Shown one piece after another: positions 1 to 8,726 of a stretch of 57,452 bases of DNA. The stretch comes from JAIOSM01 sp023143455 (GTDB taxonomy: Bacteria; Desulfobacterota; Desulfobacteria; Desulfobacterales; Desulfobacteraceae), in assembly GCA_030632885.1 (NCBI GenBank), contig DAOVTW010000020.1, positions 1 through 57,452 on the forward strand. The letters are read 5' to 3'. Each line of letters begins with the position of its first letter. Position 1 is the stretch's first letter. A program made the position numbers and the translations under genes. Under the pieces are notes generated by a model, which was not told the DNA's origin, did not search any database, and saw only the letters and a list, made by a program, of their open reading frames with translations.

Positions 1-282
1 ATCTGATTAGCTCCAAAATTCTCCGCACCAATCTGATAAAATACTTTTTTTCTATTGCAAAATAATACTATTTTGTGGGAATAATATATCTGTTTGGTCA
101 AGAATGACATATAAAACCATATTTTGTTTCTGAATACCATTCAGCGAGAATTGTATTCTTACCTTTTTAACTTGACAACAAACAATATCTTATTCAATAA
201 TTAATTTGTAGAAACATGCTTCACCTAGAAAGTGAATTTTTTTGAGAGTATTGATTTTATTCATAACGTTAGGAGGACAATC

Positions 283-1056
283 ATGACGCGTAAAATAATT
301 ATTTTTATTTCTATTATAGCCACGTTAATGCTGGCTATCCCAGCTATGGCTGTTAGCCCGGAAGGTGAACAATATATTAATCAGATTGTTGGTGGTGGTG
401 CCTCTTCTTTGCGTCGGGCAGCCCAGAGTATTTATCGTAATGAAATGGGGGAGCGGTTGGTTCTGGACGTTTTGTCTGAAAAATTGCTCCGATCTTATGG
501 CAAAACCGGTAAGGATGATGTGGATGCTCTTGCATGGGCATGTAAGGCGCTGGGCAGATCAGAGAATATTCGTTATAGAAATGTTCTTAAGAATGTCAGT
601 GTTAATGCCAAGCATGGCAAAACTCAGAAATATGCAAGACAATCATTGAAAATGATGCCTGGTGGTAAGGCTAAGTATCCTTATAAAAAAGGTACAGTGA
701 ATTTGGTTGCCATGCGTAAGAGATTGGACAACGGCCAGTCTGCGGTATCTGGCAAGGACAGGCCAAAAAAAGCGAAAAAGAAGAAAGGTAAAAAAGGTAA
801 AAATTTCTTGTTGTCAATCCAGAAAGGAATGAGCCTTCAGGAAGCTGAGTCGATAGCTGGTTCACCTACATCCACTACCGCCCATGTAACCGGCCGGTCT
901 TTTAACCCATATTATCGGGGGGGAGATAATACCCGGCTTACCCATTTTTACAAAGGGAAGGGAAGGATTTTGTATAGTAAGGGCTCAAGATATGGCAGTC
1001 GTCGCTGGCGTGTACTGGAAGTACAGATTGATCCTGGAGAACCCGGTTACCCATAG
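283..1056 (+). CDS. Exported protein with BamE/SmpA-like C-terminal domain (paralogue 1)
   Basis: About 257 aa. I place the start at the ATG at 283, directly behind AGGAGG at 271-276. A start at 232 is possible but would put 17 residues before a clean signal peptide (TRK, hydrophobic run, cleavage near AMA-V). The middle is helical with repeat-like alanine and leucine spacing, resembling HEAT-like repeats. It is followed by a Lys/Gly-rich linker (around residues 165-180). The C-terminus contains a KGMSLQEAESIAGSPT block, which looks like the GM-x-EV-x-x-x-x-G-x-P core of the SmpA/OmlA/BamE fold. Its neighbour at 1135 is a clear paralogue in the same order. Function is unknown; an envelope or outer-membrane role is inferred only from the export signal and the BamE-like block. 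Confidence 0.72.
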   Translation: MTRKIIIFISIIATLMLAIPAMAVSPEGEQYINQIVGGGASSLRRAAQSIYRNEMGERLVLDVLSEKLLRSYGKTGKDDVDALAWACKALGRSENIRYRNVLKNVSVNAKHGKTQKYARQSLKMMPGGKAKYPYKKGTVNLVAMRKRLDNGQSAVSGKDRPKKAKKKKGKKGKNFLLSIQKGMSLQEAESIAGSPTSTTAHVTGRSFNPYYRGGDNTRLTHFYKGKGRILYSKGSRYGSRRWRVLEVQIDPGEPGYP

Positions 1057-1060
1057 ACTG

Positions 1061-1092
1061 TTTTTAAAGGCGTGATTGGCAGCCTTTAAAAA
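1061..1092 (+). terminator. Hairpin between the tandem paralogues (terminator or attenuator)
   Basis: A perfect 11-bp inverted repeat (TTTTTAAAGGC at 1061-1071, GCCTTTAAAAA at 1082-1092) with a 10-nt loop starts 4 nt after the first gene's stop. There is no T-run after the stem on the plus strand, so it may attenuate or protect the mRNA end rather than fully terminate. Confidence 0.5.
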
Positions 1093-1134
1093 TATAGATA
1101 AGAATGTTTTAAATATAATGTTATGAGGACAGTC

Positions 1135-1929
1135 ATGATGCGTAAGATTACTATTTCTATTATAGCCATTTTATTGCTGGCTATTCCTGCGATGGCTGTT
1201 AGCCCGGAAGGTGAACAATATATCAATAAGATTGTTGGTGGCAATAACACTTCTTTACGTAAAGCCGCTCAAGATATTTATAATGCTAAGCTGACAGAGA
1301 GAGTAGTTTTAGATGTTCTGGCTGAAAAAGTGTTATTAAGCTTAAGCTATAATAATACTGACAGTTTAACAAGGGATGCTGTTGCGTGGGCATGTAAAGC
1401 ATTAGGGCGTTCTGGTGATATCAGGTATAAAAATGTTTTGAATATTGTTAAAGATCAAACCAAACACTCAAAAATCAAGAAGTATGCAGAACTTTCATTA
1501 AAGATGATGTCTGATGGTAAGGTAAAAGCCCCTTATAAAAAAGGCAGTATGGATTTGGTTGCCATGCAGAAAAGACTTGAAAAGGGTAGACCTGCATTGC
1601 CTCCCAAGAAAAAATCAAAACCTAAAAAGAAGAAGCCAAAACCCAAAAAAGTAGAAGAAAAGAAAAGTGTGGTTAAGCCCTCCTTGTCTATAATTCGAAA
1701 AGGGATGACCCTTCAGGAAGTCAAGTTAATAATTGGTTCACCAACATCTATAAAATCCCATGTAAACAAGAAAACTTTTAATCCATTTTATTATGGAAAT
1801 GATTATGCTCAGCTTACTCATTTTTACAAAGGGCAGGGACGGGTTTCATACAGCCAGAGGTCATCATATTCTAATGCCTGGCGCGTAATAGATGTACAGA
1901 TTAATCCCGAAGAAACTGGTTATCCCTAG
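1135..1929 (+). CDS. Exported protein with BamE/SmpA-like C-terminal domain (paralogue 2)
   Basis: About 264 aa, and paralogous to the preceding gene over its whole length: signal peptide, an AVSPEGEQYIN mature start, a helical middle, a basic linker and a C-terminal KGMTLQEVKLIIGSPT block. The ATG at 1135 aligns with the start of the first paralogue and has GAGGA upstream (1125-1129). ATGs at 1123 and 1138 are alternatives. The linker is a run of Lys/Pro pairs (around residues 160-185), longer and more basic than in the first copy. The pair probably arose by tandem duplication and may be co-transcribed through the hairpin at 1061-1092. Function unknown. Confidence 0.72.
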   Translation: MMRKITISIIAILLLAIPAMAVSPEGEQYINKIVGGNNTSLRKAAQDIYNAKLTERVVLDVLAEKVLLSLSYNNTDSLTRDAVAWACKALGRSGDIRYKNVLNIVKDQTKHSKIKKYAELSLKMMSDGKVKAPYKKGSMDLVAMQKRLEKGRPALPPKKKSKPKKKKPKPKKVEEKKSVVKPSLSIIRKGMTLQEVKLIIGSPTSIKSHVNKKTFNPFYYGNDYAQLTHFYKGQGRVSYSQRSSYSNAWRVIDVQINPEETGYP

Positions 1930-2019
1930 ATTGTTTTTTTGGACATGATTATATCTCAAATAAACAAAGATAAGGGTTAAAAATCAGTATATGTTCAGTC
2001 AAACAATTTAACGGTTTAA

Positions 2020-2952
2020 TTAGTTGGCTAAAAGGAAAATGCCAAAAACTGCTATTAGCGCACCTGCAATAGCTTTGGGAGATACACGTTCTTTATGAAG
2101 AAAAATTGCAAAAGGGATTAAAACAACAGGTACAAGAGAAAATATTGTAGACGCAATTCCAACTGTCATATAGTGAAGGGCAAGAAGAGAGAGCGAGACT
2201 CCTGCTACAGGTCCTAGGGCGGATCCAATAGCAGTAAAGGTCAGGGCTTGCTTATCATTTACTCCATACTTAACAGCGCCCCACCTTTTTGTTATGGTGA
2301 AAAGGAGAACAAAACAGGCAAGCGCGGCAATTGCTCTTATCTGCGTGGCGGCAAAAGCATCAAGATACCCTGATTCTGTCTGCATTCCAGTTTTGCTTAA
2401 GATAAAACCGACAGCCTGTCCAAGCATGGCTCCAATACCGAATAAAATGCCTTTTAGTGTAATGTTGCGCGATTGTAATGATTTACTATTTAAGGTTTTT
2501 ATTTCTACCTGTTTCGTATTCTCTTTTGCTAAAATTACTATAGCAACTCCAGACAATGTAACAAACATTCCAACCCATTGGTATACAATATATGTTTCAT
2601 TTAAAAAGAACCAACCAATTAATGCAGCAACAGGAGCAGAAAGGCTCATGATTAGCATTGTTACTCTGGATCCGATTTCAACAAAAGCTTTGAAAAGAAA
2701 AATATCACCTAAAAAGAAACCGATTATCCCGGACAAAGAAAGATATATCCATGCACGTAAAGGAAAATAGCTTGGAATAATATAACCGTCTTTTATTAAA
2801 AGTATGATACAGAACAGAGCAACAGCAATAGAGATTCTTATTATATTTACAGATGTTGAGCCTATTCTCTTTGAAGCTGCTTCAAAGAGCTGCACACTTA
2901 ATGTCCAAAACAGAACAGTTAAGATTGCTATTATTCCACCTGTGAAATTCAT
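2020..2952 (-). CDS. EamA/DMT-superfamily transporter
   Basis: 310 aa with about ten hydrophobic segments arranged as two five-helix halves, the typical EamA (drug/metabolite transporter) layout. The second half begins after the charged stretch near residues 145-165. Glycine-rich helices such as LSGIIGFFLGDIFLF and GIASTIFSLVPVVLIPFAIF fit the family. The start codon overlaps the stop codon of the upstream BatD-like gene (ATGA at 2949-2952), so translation is probably coupled and the gene is the last member of the Bat operon. The substrate cannot be read from sequence; metabolite export is typical for the family. Its role with the Bat proteins is unclear and may be only positional. Confidence 0.85.
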   Translation of the reverse strand: MNFTGGIIAILTVLFWTLSVQLFEAASKRIGSTSVNIIRISIAVALFCIILLIKDGYIIPSYFPLRAWIYLSLSGIIGFFLGDIFLFKAFVEIGSRVTMLIMSLSAPVAALIGWFFLNETYIVYQWVGMFVTLSGVAIVILAKENTKQVEIKTLNSKSLQSRNITLKGILFGIGAMLGQAVGFILSKTGMQTESGYLDAFAATQIRAIAALACFVLLFTITKRWGAVKYGVNDKQALTFTAIGSALGPVAGVSLSLLALHYMTVGIASTIFSLVPVVLIPFAIFLHKERVSPKAIAGALIAVFGIFLLAN

Positions 2953-5399
2953 ATTATTATTGCATCACTTTTTTTAACCCATCCGATTTTGTCTTTGGAA
3001 AAAGATATTCTTAAAAATTCATTCTTTGTTTTGTCCACTCTTATTTTTGTGCCTGCATGGAGTATAAAAAGCTCGGTAGAATCTACTGAAAGCCCGGATC
3101 TTACAGATACTTTCTCAAGGATAATTACGGCTGCGTTTGAATTATATGTCTTGTCATAATCAAACAAAGCAGTACTAAAAACTAGTAGAAAAAGGATTAA
3201 AACAAGAGAGCCTGATGTTGTCAGGATTTTTTTCCGATTTATAACTCTAGTTGATGCATATAAAAAGAAAACAAAAGAGAGAAAAATTGCAGAATATTTG
3301 ATCAGATCGGAAGAAAAATAATTTTTCCAGAAAAAGAAAATATCTGCAAAATTTAAAGGTTTTGATTCCTTTATATCTTTAAGTTTGTCTTGTGTGTAAT
3401 CAAGATTGAATTTTAAATCAGCATCAAAAGGAATTAGCTTTTTTGCCCTCTCATACCAGAGAACAGCTTTACCCAAATTCCCGGCTTTTAAGAACGCATT
3501 CGCAGTATTGTAATAAAGCTCACCATTTTTTATTCCATTTAAAGCAATTTTTTCAAATTTATGTGCTGCTATTTCAAATTTTCCTGCTTTATATTCTTTG
3601 ATTCCTTCCAAGAACAATGTGCCTGACTCATCAGCCTTTGCAGCATGTGTTTTTAACGGCATAAATGAGATAAATGACATCACACAAATAATTAAAGAAC
3701 ATATTCTAATTATATGTTTTGCCTTTGTAAAGAGTTCTTTTCTTTTGTTTGTTTCCAGTGACCCTCCTCCATATTTAGCAGAATCTATATCATTGAGTGT
3801 TTTAAGTATATCTTCTATCTCTCTGTTTTTTAAGTTAGAATTCTGTAAGATTATATAAGCTTCATCTTTTGTTAAAGATTCTCCTGTAATATCACCTTTT
3901 GATAAAATGCTTGAGAGAACAGCTGTGCGGATATGATTTAAAAATTCTTCATGGGAGAGTTTCGTGTCTTTAGCTTTTTTTAATGCATTAACTGCTTTTT
4001 GTTTCATAATCACAGAATTTGATCTTTCCTTTTTTTGAAAGGATGTAAAAAATTTTATTAGGCAAAAGATAAGAAAAGGCAAAGTTATTAAAAAGGCGAA
4101 AACGTAAAAACCCAGGTCTTTTTGATTTTTTAGTACATTGCTTCCTTGTTTTAAAGGAAGAATGTCTCTGCCTGTAAACTCAACTTCTTGTTTATTAATC
4201 ACTTCTTTATCAATGTCATTTTTTAAAAACTGTAACTTTGATTTTTTGTCTGTAGGTGAGTTAGTTACTATAATGGTAATCGGGTCGGTAACAGTTTTTT
4301 TATACTTCCCTGATTGTGTATCAAAGTAAATGAGGCTTATTTCAGGGATAGTGAAGTTTCCAGGTTTAATTGGCACAAGAGCTTTTTTAAATATTTTCTT
4401 TTTTAAGTAGCCTTTTGCGCTCAGTTCTTCTTCTTTTTCTGGCTGATCATCATAAATATTAAATGAGTTTTCTGGCAGGCCAATAGTTTTAATGGAAGTA
4501 TCCATGATATTATCAGTGCCTGATACTGTGACAGTTAAAGTGGCTGATTCTCCAACTTTCATATCTGTTTTGTTAATATGGGCTTCAATTTTAAAATCAC
4601 CAATCAGGCTTGTATATTCTTCTTTGCCAGTATATGGAGGCAAAGGGGTGACTTTTACATTTATGCTATTGGAGTTTATTTTTATAGTTCTTCTTGTTGC
4701 GAAAATGCTATTATTATCGTTTGTATCAATTTTAGCAATTACGCTTGTAGGTTCAATTGTGAAATCTTCATCACTTTCAGGTGTAATAAGGTAATTTATT
4801 TCGTTAATAGTATATAGTTTTCCATTAATATTTTTTCTGTAATTTTTTTGTTCCCCAATTATTTTTTCAGAAAAAGCTTTGACGTTATGTTCTTCAAGTC
4901 TTGCTTCATATACATTTGCCGCAAAAAAGAATTTGAAGGTATAGATTGCATCCTGGCCTGTAAAAAGCGTTGAATCAGAAATCGATGCTTTAGCAAAGAA
5001 ATCATTTTGAATATTTTCATCCATTATTTGTTCTGAAACTGTAATAGTGATTTTTTCCGTACTGGCAATTTCTCTGCCATCAAAAACTTCTATTGCTGGT
5101 ATTGTAAGTGTACCGTTTCTTAAAGGGAATAGAAGATAAGTGTGTGATGTTGTTCTGGAATAATTTCCGTTTACAATACTTACATTTGTGCCGCTTCCCC
5201 GTGATTCAACTCTGAAGTCTTGAATAACAGAAGTGTCAATTTCAGCCTTACCTCCCGTTATTGTTATTCTTAATATAATAGAGTCATTTTGAGATATTTT
5301 GTCTTTACTAACTTGAGCTGTAACTTCAAAACAGAATGCCTGAACAGGGATTATGAAAAAAAGAACAAAAATAATTAATAATAGAATCAATTTTTTCAT
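2949..5399 (-). CDS. BatD-BatE-like fusion: BatD domain, TPR repeats and C-terminal SH3-like domain
   Basis: 816 aa. A signal peptide (residues 1-22) leads into beta-rich extracytoplasmic BatD domains (about 25-400), with the characteristic SKDKISQNDSIILRITI and VKVTPLPPY stretches. A membrane helix follows near 430-450. The second half carries a further membrane segment, a TPR region (GKFEIAAHKFEKIA and GELYYNTANAFLKAGN), two more helices, and a C-terminal SH3-like domain with VSVRSGLSVDSTELF. BatE proteins have this TPR-membrane-SH3 layout, so the gene looks like batD fused to batE. In the Bacteroides aerotolerance literature Bat proteins form a membrane complex with VWA partners and a MoxR ATPase; the biochemical role remains uncertain. 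The stop overlaps the EamA start and the gene lies 5 nt after the batB-like gene. Confidence 0.85.
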   Translation of the reverse strand: MKKLILLLIIFVLFFIIPVQAFCFEVTAQVSKDKISQNDSIILRITITGGKAEIDTSVIQDFRVESRGSGTNVSIVNGNYSRTTSHTYLLFPLRNGTLTIPAIEVFDGREIASTEKITITVSEQIMDENIQNDFFAKASISDSTLFTGQDAIYTFKFFFAANVYEARLEEHNVKAFSEKIIGEQKNYRKNINGKLYTINEINYLITPESDEDFTIEPTSVIAKIDTNDNNSIFATRRTIKINSNSINVKVTPLPPYTGKEEYTSLIGDFKIEAHINKTDMKVGESATLTVTVSGTDNIMDTSIKTIGLPENSFNIYDDQPEKEEELSAKGYLKKKIFKKALVPIKPGNFTIPEISLIYFDTQSGKYKKTVTDPITIIVTNSPTDKKSKLQFLKNDIDKEVINKQEVEFTGRDILPLKQGSNVLKNQKDLGFYVFAFLITLPFLIFCLIKFFTSFQKKERSNSVIMKQKAVNALKKAKDTKLSHEEFLNHIRTAVLSSILSKGDITGESLTKDEAYIILQNSNLKNREIEDILKTLNDIDSAKYGGGSLETNKRKELFTKAKHIIRICSLIICVMSFISFMPLKTHAAKADESGTLFLEGIKEYKAGKFEIAAHKFEKIALNGIKNGELYYNTANAFLKAGNLGKAVLWYERAKKLIPFDADLKFNLDYTQDKLKDIKESKPLNFADIFFFWKNYFSSDLIKYSAIFLSFVFFLYASTRVINRKKILTTSGSLVLILFLLVFSTALFDYDKTYNSNAAVIILEKVSVRSGLSVDSTELFILHAGTKIRVDKTKNEFLRISFSKDKIGWVKKSDAIII

Positions 5400-5404
5400 T
5401 TTTG

Positions 5405-7165
5405 TTACCAGTCCTTTTCAATCTTTTGTTTCTGAAATATTGGCATCATAGCTTTGCCTGGCTTGTCAGAAAGCCTGTTAAGCATATTTTGTTTGCTTGG
5501 TTTTGCTTTTGGATCTTTTTTTTGCATCTCTTTTAATTTTTCTGATTGATTTTCTGGCTGCTTGCCAGGCTGTTTATCGTATTCATTATCAGGTTTTTGG
5601 TTTTGCTTTTCTTCCGGTTTTTTTTCCGGCTGGTGATCCTCTTTTTTATTCTGGTTGTCGTTATCTTGTTTTTTTTTGTTATTTTTATCTTTGTTTTTAT
5701 CCTGTTGTTCTTGTTTTTTTTGCTCTTCTAATTTCTTTTTTATAAATTCAAGGTTTTCTTTTGCAAGACTGTCTGATGGATAATTTTGTGTCAGCTTTTC
5801 AAAATCTTTTATGGATTCTTCAAGGTTGCCCTGGCGATATTTAGTGTTTCCAATATTAAATAGAGTTTTATGTTTAAGATCTGGATCTTCATTTTCCAAT
5901 GCTTTTTGAAAATTTCTTAATGCAGAATCATAATCTTCGGTTTTATATGCAGCAGCTCCAATATTATAATAGTGTACTGAATTGTCCGGGTCTTTGAGTT
6001 GTGCATCTATAAATTTCTTCTCTGCTTTTTCAAAGTGTTGTTCTTCAAATGCTTTGATTCCTTCTTTAACATCTGAACCGATTTTAATTTTGGTTCCGAC
6101 TCCGGCATGGGAGGTTGGACTATTTAAAAGAGAAAAAGTAAACATTACACCAAAAATTATCAGTAAATTCTTTATTTTTCTTTTTCGAGAGATAATAAGC
6201 TCTGCAAAAAGAAGAATTATACAGGGGAGAAGAAACCATTGATATCTGTTTTCCCAGACTTTTTTCCTGAAACTTTTTAAAGTTTTTTTCTTCATACCCT
6301 GCCTGATCCCTTGGGAGTATATTGCATCAAGATCCATATCACCGGTAACCGATCTAACATATTTTCCATTGCCCAGTGCGGCAATCTCTTTTAATCCTTC
6401 TTCATCAACTTTTGAGATGACCATATCCTGATTGGTGTCTTTTATAAAGCCACCTTTTTTATCAGGAACCGGTGCACCATCTTCAGAGCCCATACCGATG
6501 CAGAAAATTTTAACACCTAATTCAGCAGCTTTTTCAGCAGCAGCTTGAGCTGAATCATTTAATGTATTCTCTCCATCAGTAATTAAAATAATAGCTTTAC
6601 TGGAATTAATATCTGTTTCAAAACTATTCAGACAGGTTGTGATTGCGCCACCAACATCTGTTCCACCAATAGGGAGATAATCAGGCTCAAGCACATCAAG
6701 AAAAATATTAAAAGCGTTGTGGTCAAGGGTTAATGGACATTGTAAAATTGCTGCTCCTGAGAAAGCTACAAGACCTGCTCTGTCTGATTGTATCTTTTCA
6801 AGCAGATCAACTATCTCCCGCTTTGCTCTTTCTAATCTTGACGGTTTTATATCCTGACATAACATACTTCTTGAACAGTCAAGGGCAATCATTATATCAA
6901 CCCCTTTTTGTTCAATCTTTTCCCATTTAAATCCTAAAAGGGGACCTGCAATGGAAATACATAAAAATAAAAGACTAAAGATGAGTAATAATCCTTTTAT
7001 CCATTTTCTTTTAAAACTTATTTCAGGTGCTATGGAATTAAGAGAAGCTTTAGATGCAAAGCCAGACAGGATTTGTTTTTGTTTCCTTATGCCATAAATT
7101 GTAAATCCTGTAGCAATTGCCACGACCCACAGTAAAAATAGCATGTCTGGATATGCAAATTTCAT
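5405..7165 (-). CDS. BatB-like VWA protein with TPR repeats and a charged low-complexity tail (BatB-BatC type)
   Basis: 586 aa. Two N-terminal membrane helices (about 8-25 and 57-77) precede a von Willebrand factor A domain whose metal-site motif DCSRS lies at 96-100, with GGTDVGGAI and ILITDGENT further on. A third helix follows near 312-330. TPR repeats (about 360-460, for example VHYYNIGAAAYKTEDYDSAL) come next, then a Lys/Gln/Asn/Glu-rich tail of about 80 residues ending in NRLSDKPGKAMMPIFQKQ. The TPR-plus-tail region corresponds to a separate BatC protein in some genomes, so this reads as a batB-batC fusion. It lies 4 nt downstream of batA, in the same operon, and is expected to be membrane anchored with the VWA domain as the ligand-binding part. 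Confidence 0.88.
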   Translation of the reverse strand: MKFAYPDMLFLLWVVAIATGFTIYGIRKQKQILSGFASKASLNSIAPEISFKRKWIKGLLLIFSLLFLCISIAGPLLGFKWEKIEQKGVDIMIALDCSRSMLCQDIKPSRLERAKREIVDLLEKIQSDRAGLVAFSGAAILQCPLTLDHNAFNIFLDVLEPDYLPIGGTDVGGAITTCLNSFETDINSSKAIILITDGENTLNDSAQAAAEKAAELGVKIFCIGMGSEDGAPVPDKKGGFIKDTNQDMVISKVDEEGLKEIAALGNGKYVRSVTGDMDLDAIYSQGIRQGMKKKTLKSFRKKVWENRYQWFLLPCIILLFAELIISRKRKIKNLLIIFGVMFTFSLLNSPTSHAGVGTKIKIGSDVKEGIKAFEEQHFEKAEKKFIDAQLKDPDNSVHYYNIGAAAYKTEDYDSALRNFQKALENEDPDLKHKTLFNIGNTKYRQGNLEESIKDFEKLTQNYPSDSLAKENLEFIKKKLEEQKKQEQQDKNKDKNNKKKQDNDNQNKKEDHQPEKKPEEKQNQKPDNEYDKQPGKQPENQSEKLKEMQKKDPKAKPSKQNMLNRLSDKPGKAMMPIFQKQKIEKDW

Positions 7166-7169
7166 CAGT

Positions 7170-8168
7170 TTACGGTATCCTCAATAATCTGGTATTTGAA
7201 AGAAGAATATATATGCAAAGAAGAATAAGCCCCGGGATCAGGAAAAATAGATAATACTCTTTATATTCAACCCATTTTTTGACTTTAACTTCTGTTTTTT
7301 CAAGTCTGTCAATCATGTTATAAATTTGATCAAGTGATTTTGTGTTTTCTGCCTTGAAAAACTCGCCTTTGGTTTTTTTTGCTATCAGTTTTAATATATC
7401 AATATCAATGTCAACTTTTTGGTAAATATATCTATCACCGCCAAATGCATTTTTTACAAGAAAAGGGGCTTCGCCTTTTGTTCCAACTCCAATAGTGTAT
7501 ATTTTGACCTTTTGTTCTTCTGCAATCTCCGCCGCAATTTCAGGAGAGATCTCGCCGGCATTGCTCTTTCCGTCAGTTAGTAAAATAATAATATTTGATT
7601 TGCTAGTTACATCTTTAAGGCGCTTTAAAGATATACCAATGGCATCACCAATGGCAGTACTTTGACCTGCTGCACCGATTTTGAGTTTGGAAAGCATAAA
7701 AGATATTGTATTGTAATCTCTGGTTAAAGGGAGTTGGGTAAAAGCATTGGAACCAAATACAACCATGCCTATTCTATCCCCATCCCTTTTCATTATAAAG
7801 TCCTTTACTACCTCTTTTACAGCATCAAGCCGTGTTACAATTTGATTGTTAATTTTGAAATCAAGGGCAGCCATGCTTCCAGAAAGATCTAATGCAAGAA
7901 CGATATTAATACCCTGGGTGGTAGTTTCTGATTTTTGCGTACCGCTCTGAGGTCTTGCCATACCAATAATTAGCAGTATTAAGGCTAAATATTTTAGACC
8001 TGGAAGTAGTTTTGATAAAATCAGGAAAAAAGATTTAGGCAAGTCATTTCCAAAAGACAAGCCTGATACTGTTATATCGGGAGTTTTACTTTTTTTTAAT
8101 TTTATTAGTAAAACTATGAGTAAAATTATTATTAGCAATAGAAAAAAAGGAGATGCAAATTGGAACAT
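7170..8168 (-). CDS. BatA-like VWA-domain membrane protein
   Basis: 332 aa, normal BatA length. N-terminal helices (about 5-23 and 58-71) are followed by a VWA domain with an intact metal-site motif DLSGS (94-98), the threonine-containing QLPLTRDY stretch and ILLTDGKSNAGE. A single C-terminal membrane helix (about 306-324) closes the protein. The start MFQFASPFFLLLI is standard for the family. The gene is packed between the small membrane protein at 8172 (3 nt) and the BatB-like gene (4 nt), all on the minus strand. VWA proteins of this family work with MoxR-type AAA+ ATPases; here that partner would be the first gene of the operon. Confidence 0.9.
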   Translation of the reverse strand: MFQFASPFFLLLIIILLIVLLIKLKKSKTPDITVSGLSFGNDLPKSFFLILSKLLPGLKYLALILLIIGMARPQSGTQKSETTTQGINIVLALDLSGSMAALDFKINNQIVTRLDAVKEVVKDFIMKRDGDRIGMVVFGSNAFTQLPLTRDYNTISFMLSKLKIGAAGQSTAIGDAIGISLKRLKDVTSKSNIIILLTDGKSNAGEISPEIAAEIAEEQKVKIYTIGVGTKGEAPFLVKNAFGGDRYIYQKVDIDIDILKLIAKKTKGEFFKAENTKSLDQIYNMIDRLEKTEVKVKKWVEYKEYYLFFLIPGLILLCIYILLSNTRLLRIP

Positions 8169-8171
8169 AAC

Positions 8172-8726
8172 TTAATTTGCCTCCTTTTCTAGAAAATTAT
8201 TAAGATATTTATCTGTCTCTTTTGAGGTGGTTTCTACAAATTTTTTTACTAGGTTAAAATCATTTGTGACTTCTTGTATTGATGCTGGCATTGCAGCATA
8301 TTTAATATGGTCCGAAAATTCAAGAAAACTTGATATCTTTAAAAAAAACTCATATTTAAAACCAAGAATTTTTATTGACTTTATTAGTTCCTGGCTAGTC
8401 ATTTCTTGGGCATTGGTATTAAATTTTTTACTGATATATTTTTTTAATATTGCTGTGAGTTTAAAATAAAAAAGCCTTCTGTCTTTTTCCATTAGATCAA
8501 TAATCAGTTCAAGTTCTTTTACTGCAATATCTTCAGCGGGAAGTGGTGCAGGCAGTAATAAAGTGTTTTTATTTTTTTTGCGGAAAGCTCTTTTTTTATA
8601 TAGTCTGATAATAAACCATATAAGAAGAACCAAAGCAATGATACCAAAAAAAATAAGCAATACATCTAAAATGCTTGGATCAAGCCCCACAAAAAAAGGC
8701 GGTTTTATGTCATGGATATCTTTCAT
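8172..8726 (-). CDS. Small membrane protein of the Bat operon (DUF4381-like)
   Basis: 184 aa. One hydrophobic helix (about 22-44) is followed by a basic segment and a helical cytoplasmic part with LIDLMEKDRRLFYFKLTAI and SQELIKSIK. Position and layout match the DUF4381-type protein usually found between the DUF58 gene and batA. The start overlaps the end of the DUF58 gene by 4 nt (8723-8726), which suggests translational coupling. No catalytic motif is visible. It probably helps assemble the VWA proteins at the membrane; this is inferred from context only. Confidence 0.78.
   Translation of the reverse strand: MKDIHDIKPPFFVGLDPSILDVLLIFFGIIALVLLIWFIIRLYKKRAFRKKNKNTLLLPAPLPAEDIAVKELELIIDLMEKDRRLFYFKLTAILKKYISKKFNTNAQEMTSQELIKSIKILGFKYEFFLKISSFLEFSDHIKYAAMPASIQEVTNDFNLVKKFVETTSKETDKYLNNFLEKEAN

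Noticed and set aside
172..200. TTGACA at 172-177 with CAATAA 17 bp later as promoter of the first gene
   Set aside because: The -10 is poor and the region is AT-rich enough for chance; possible but not supported well enough to list.
5497..5745. Plus-strand hydrophobic frames opposite the BatB tail
   Set aside because: They are the antisense of the Lys/Gln-rich low-complexity tail and have no translation signals.
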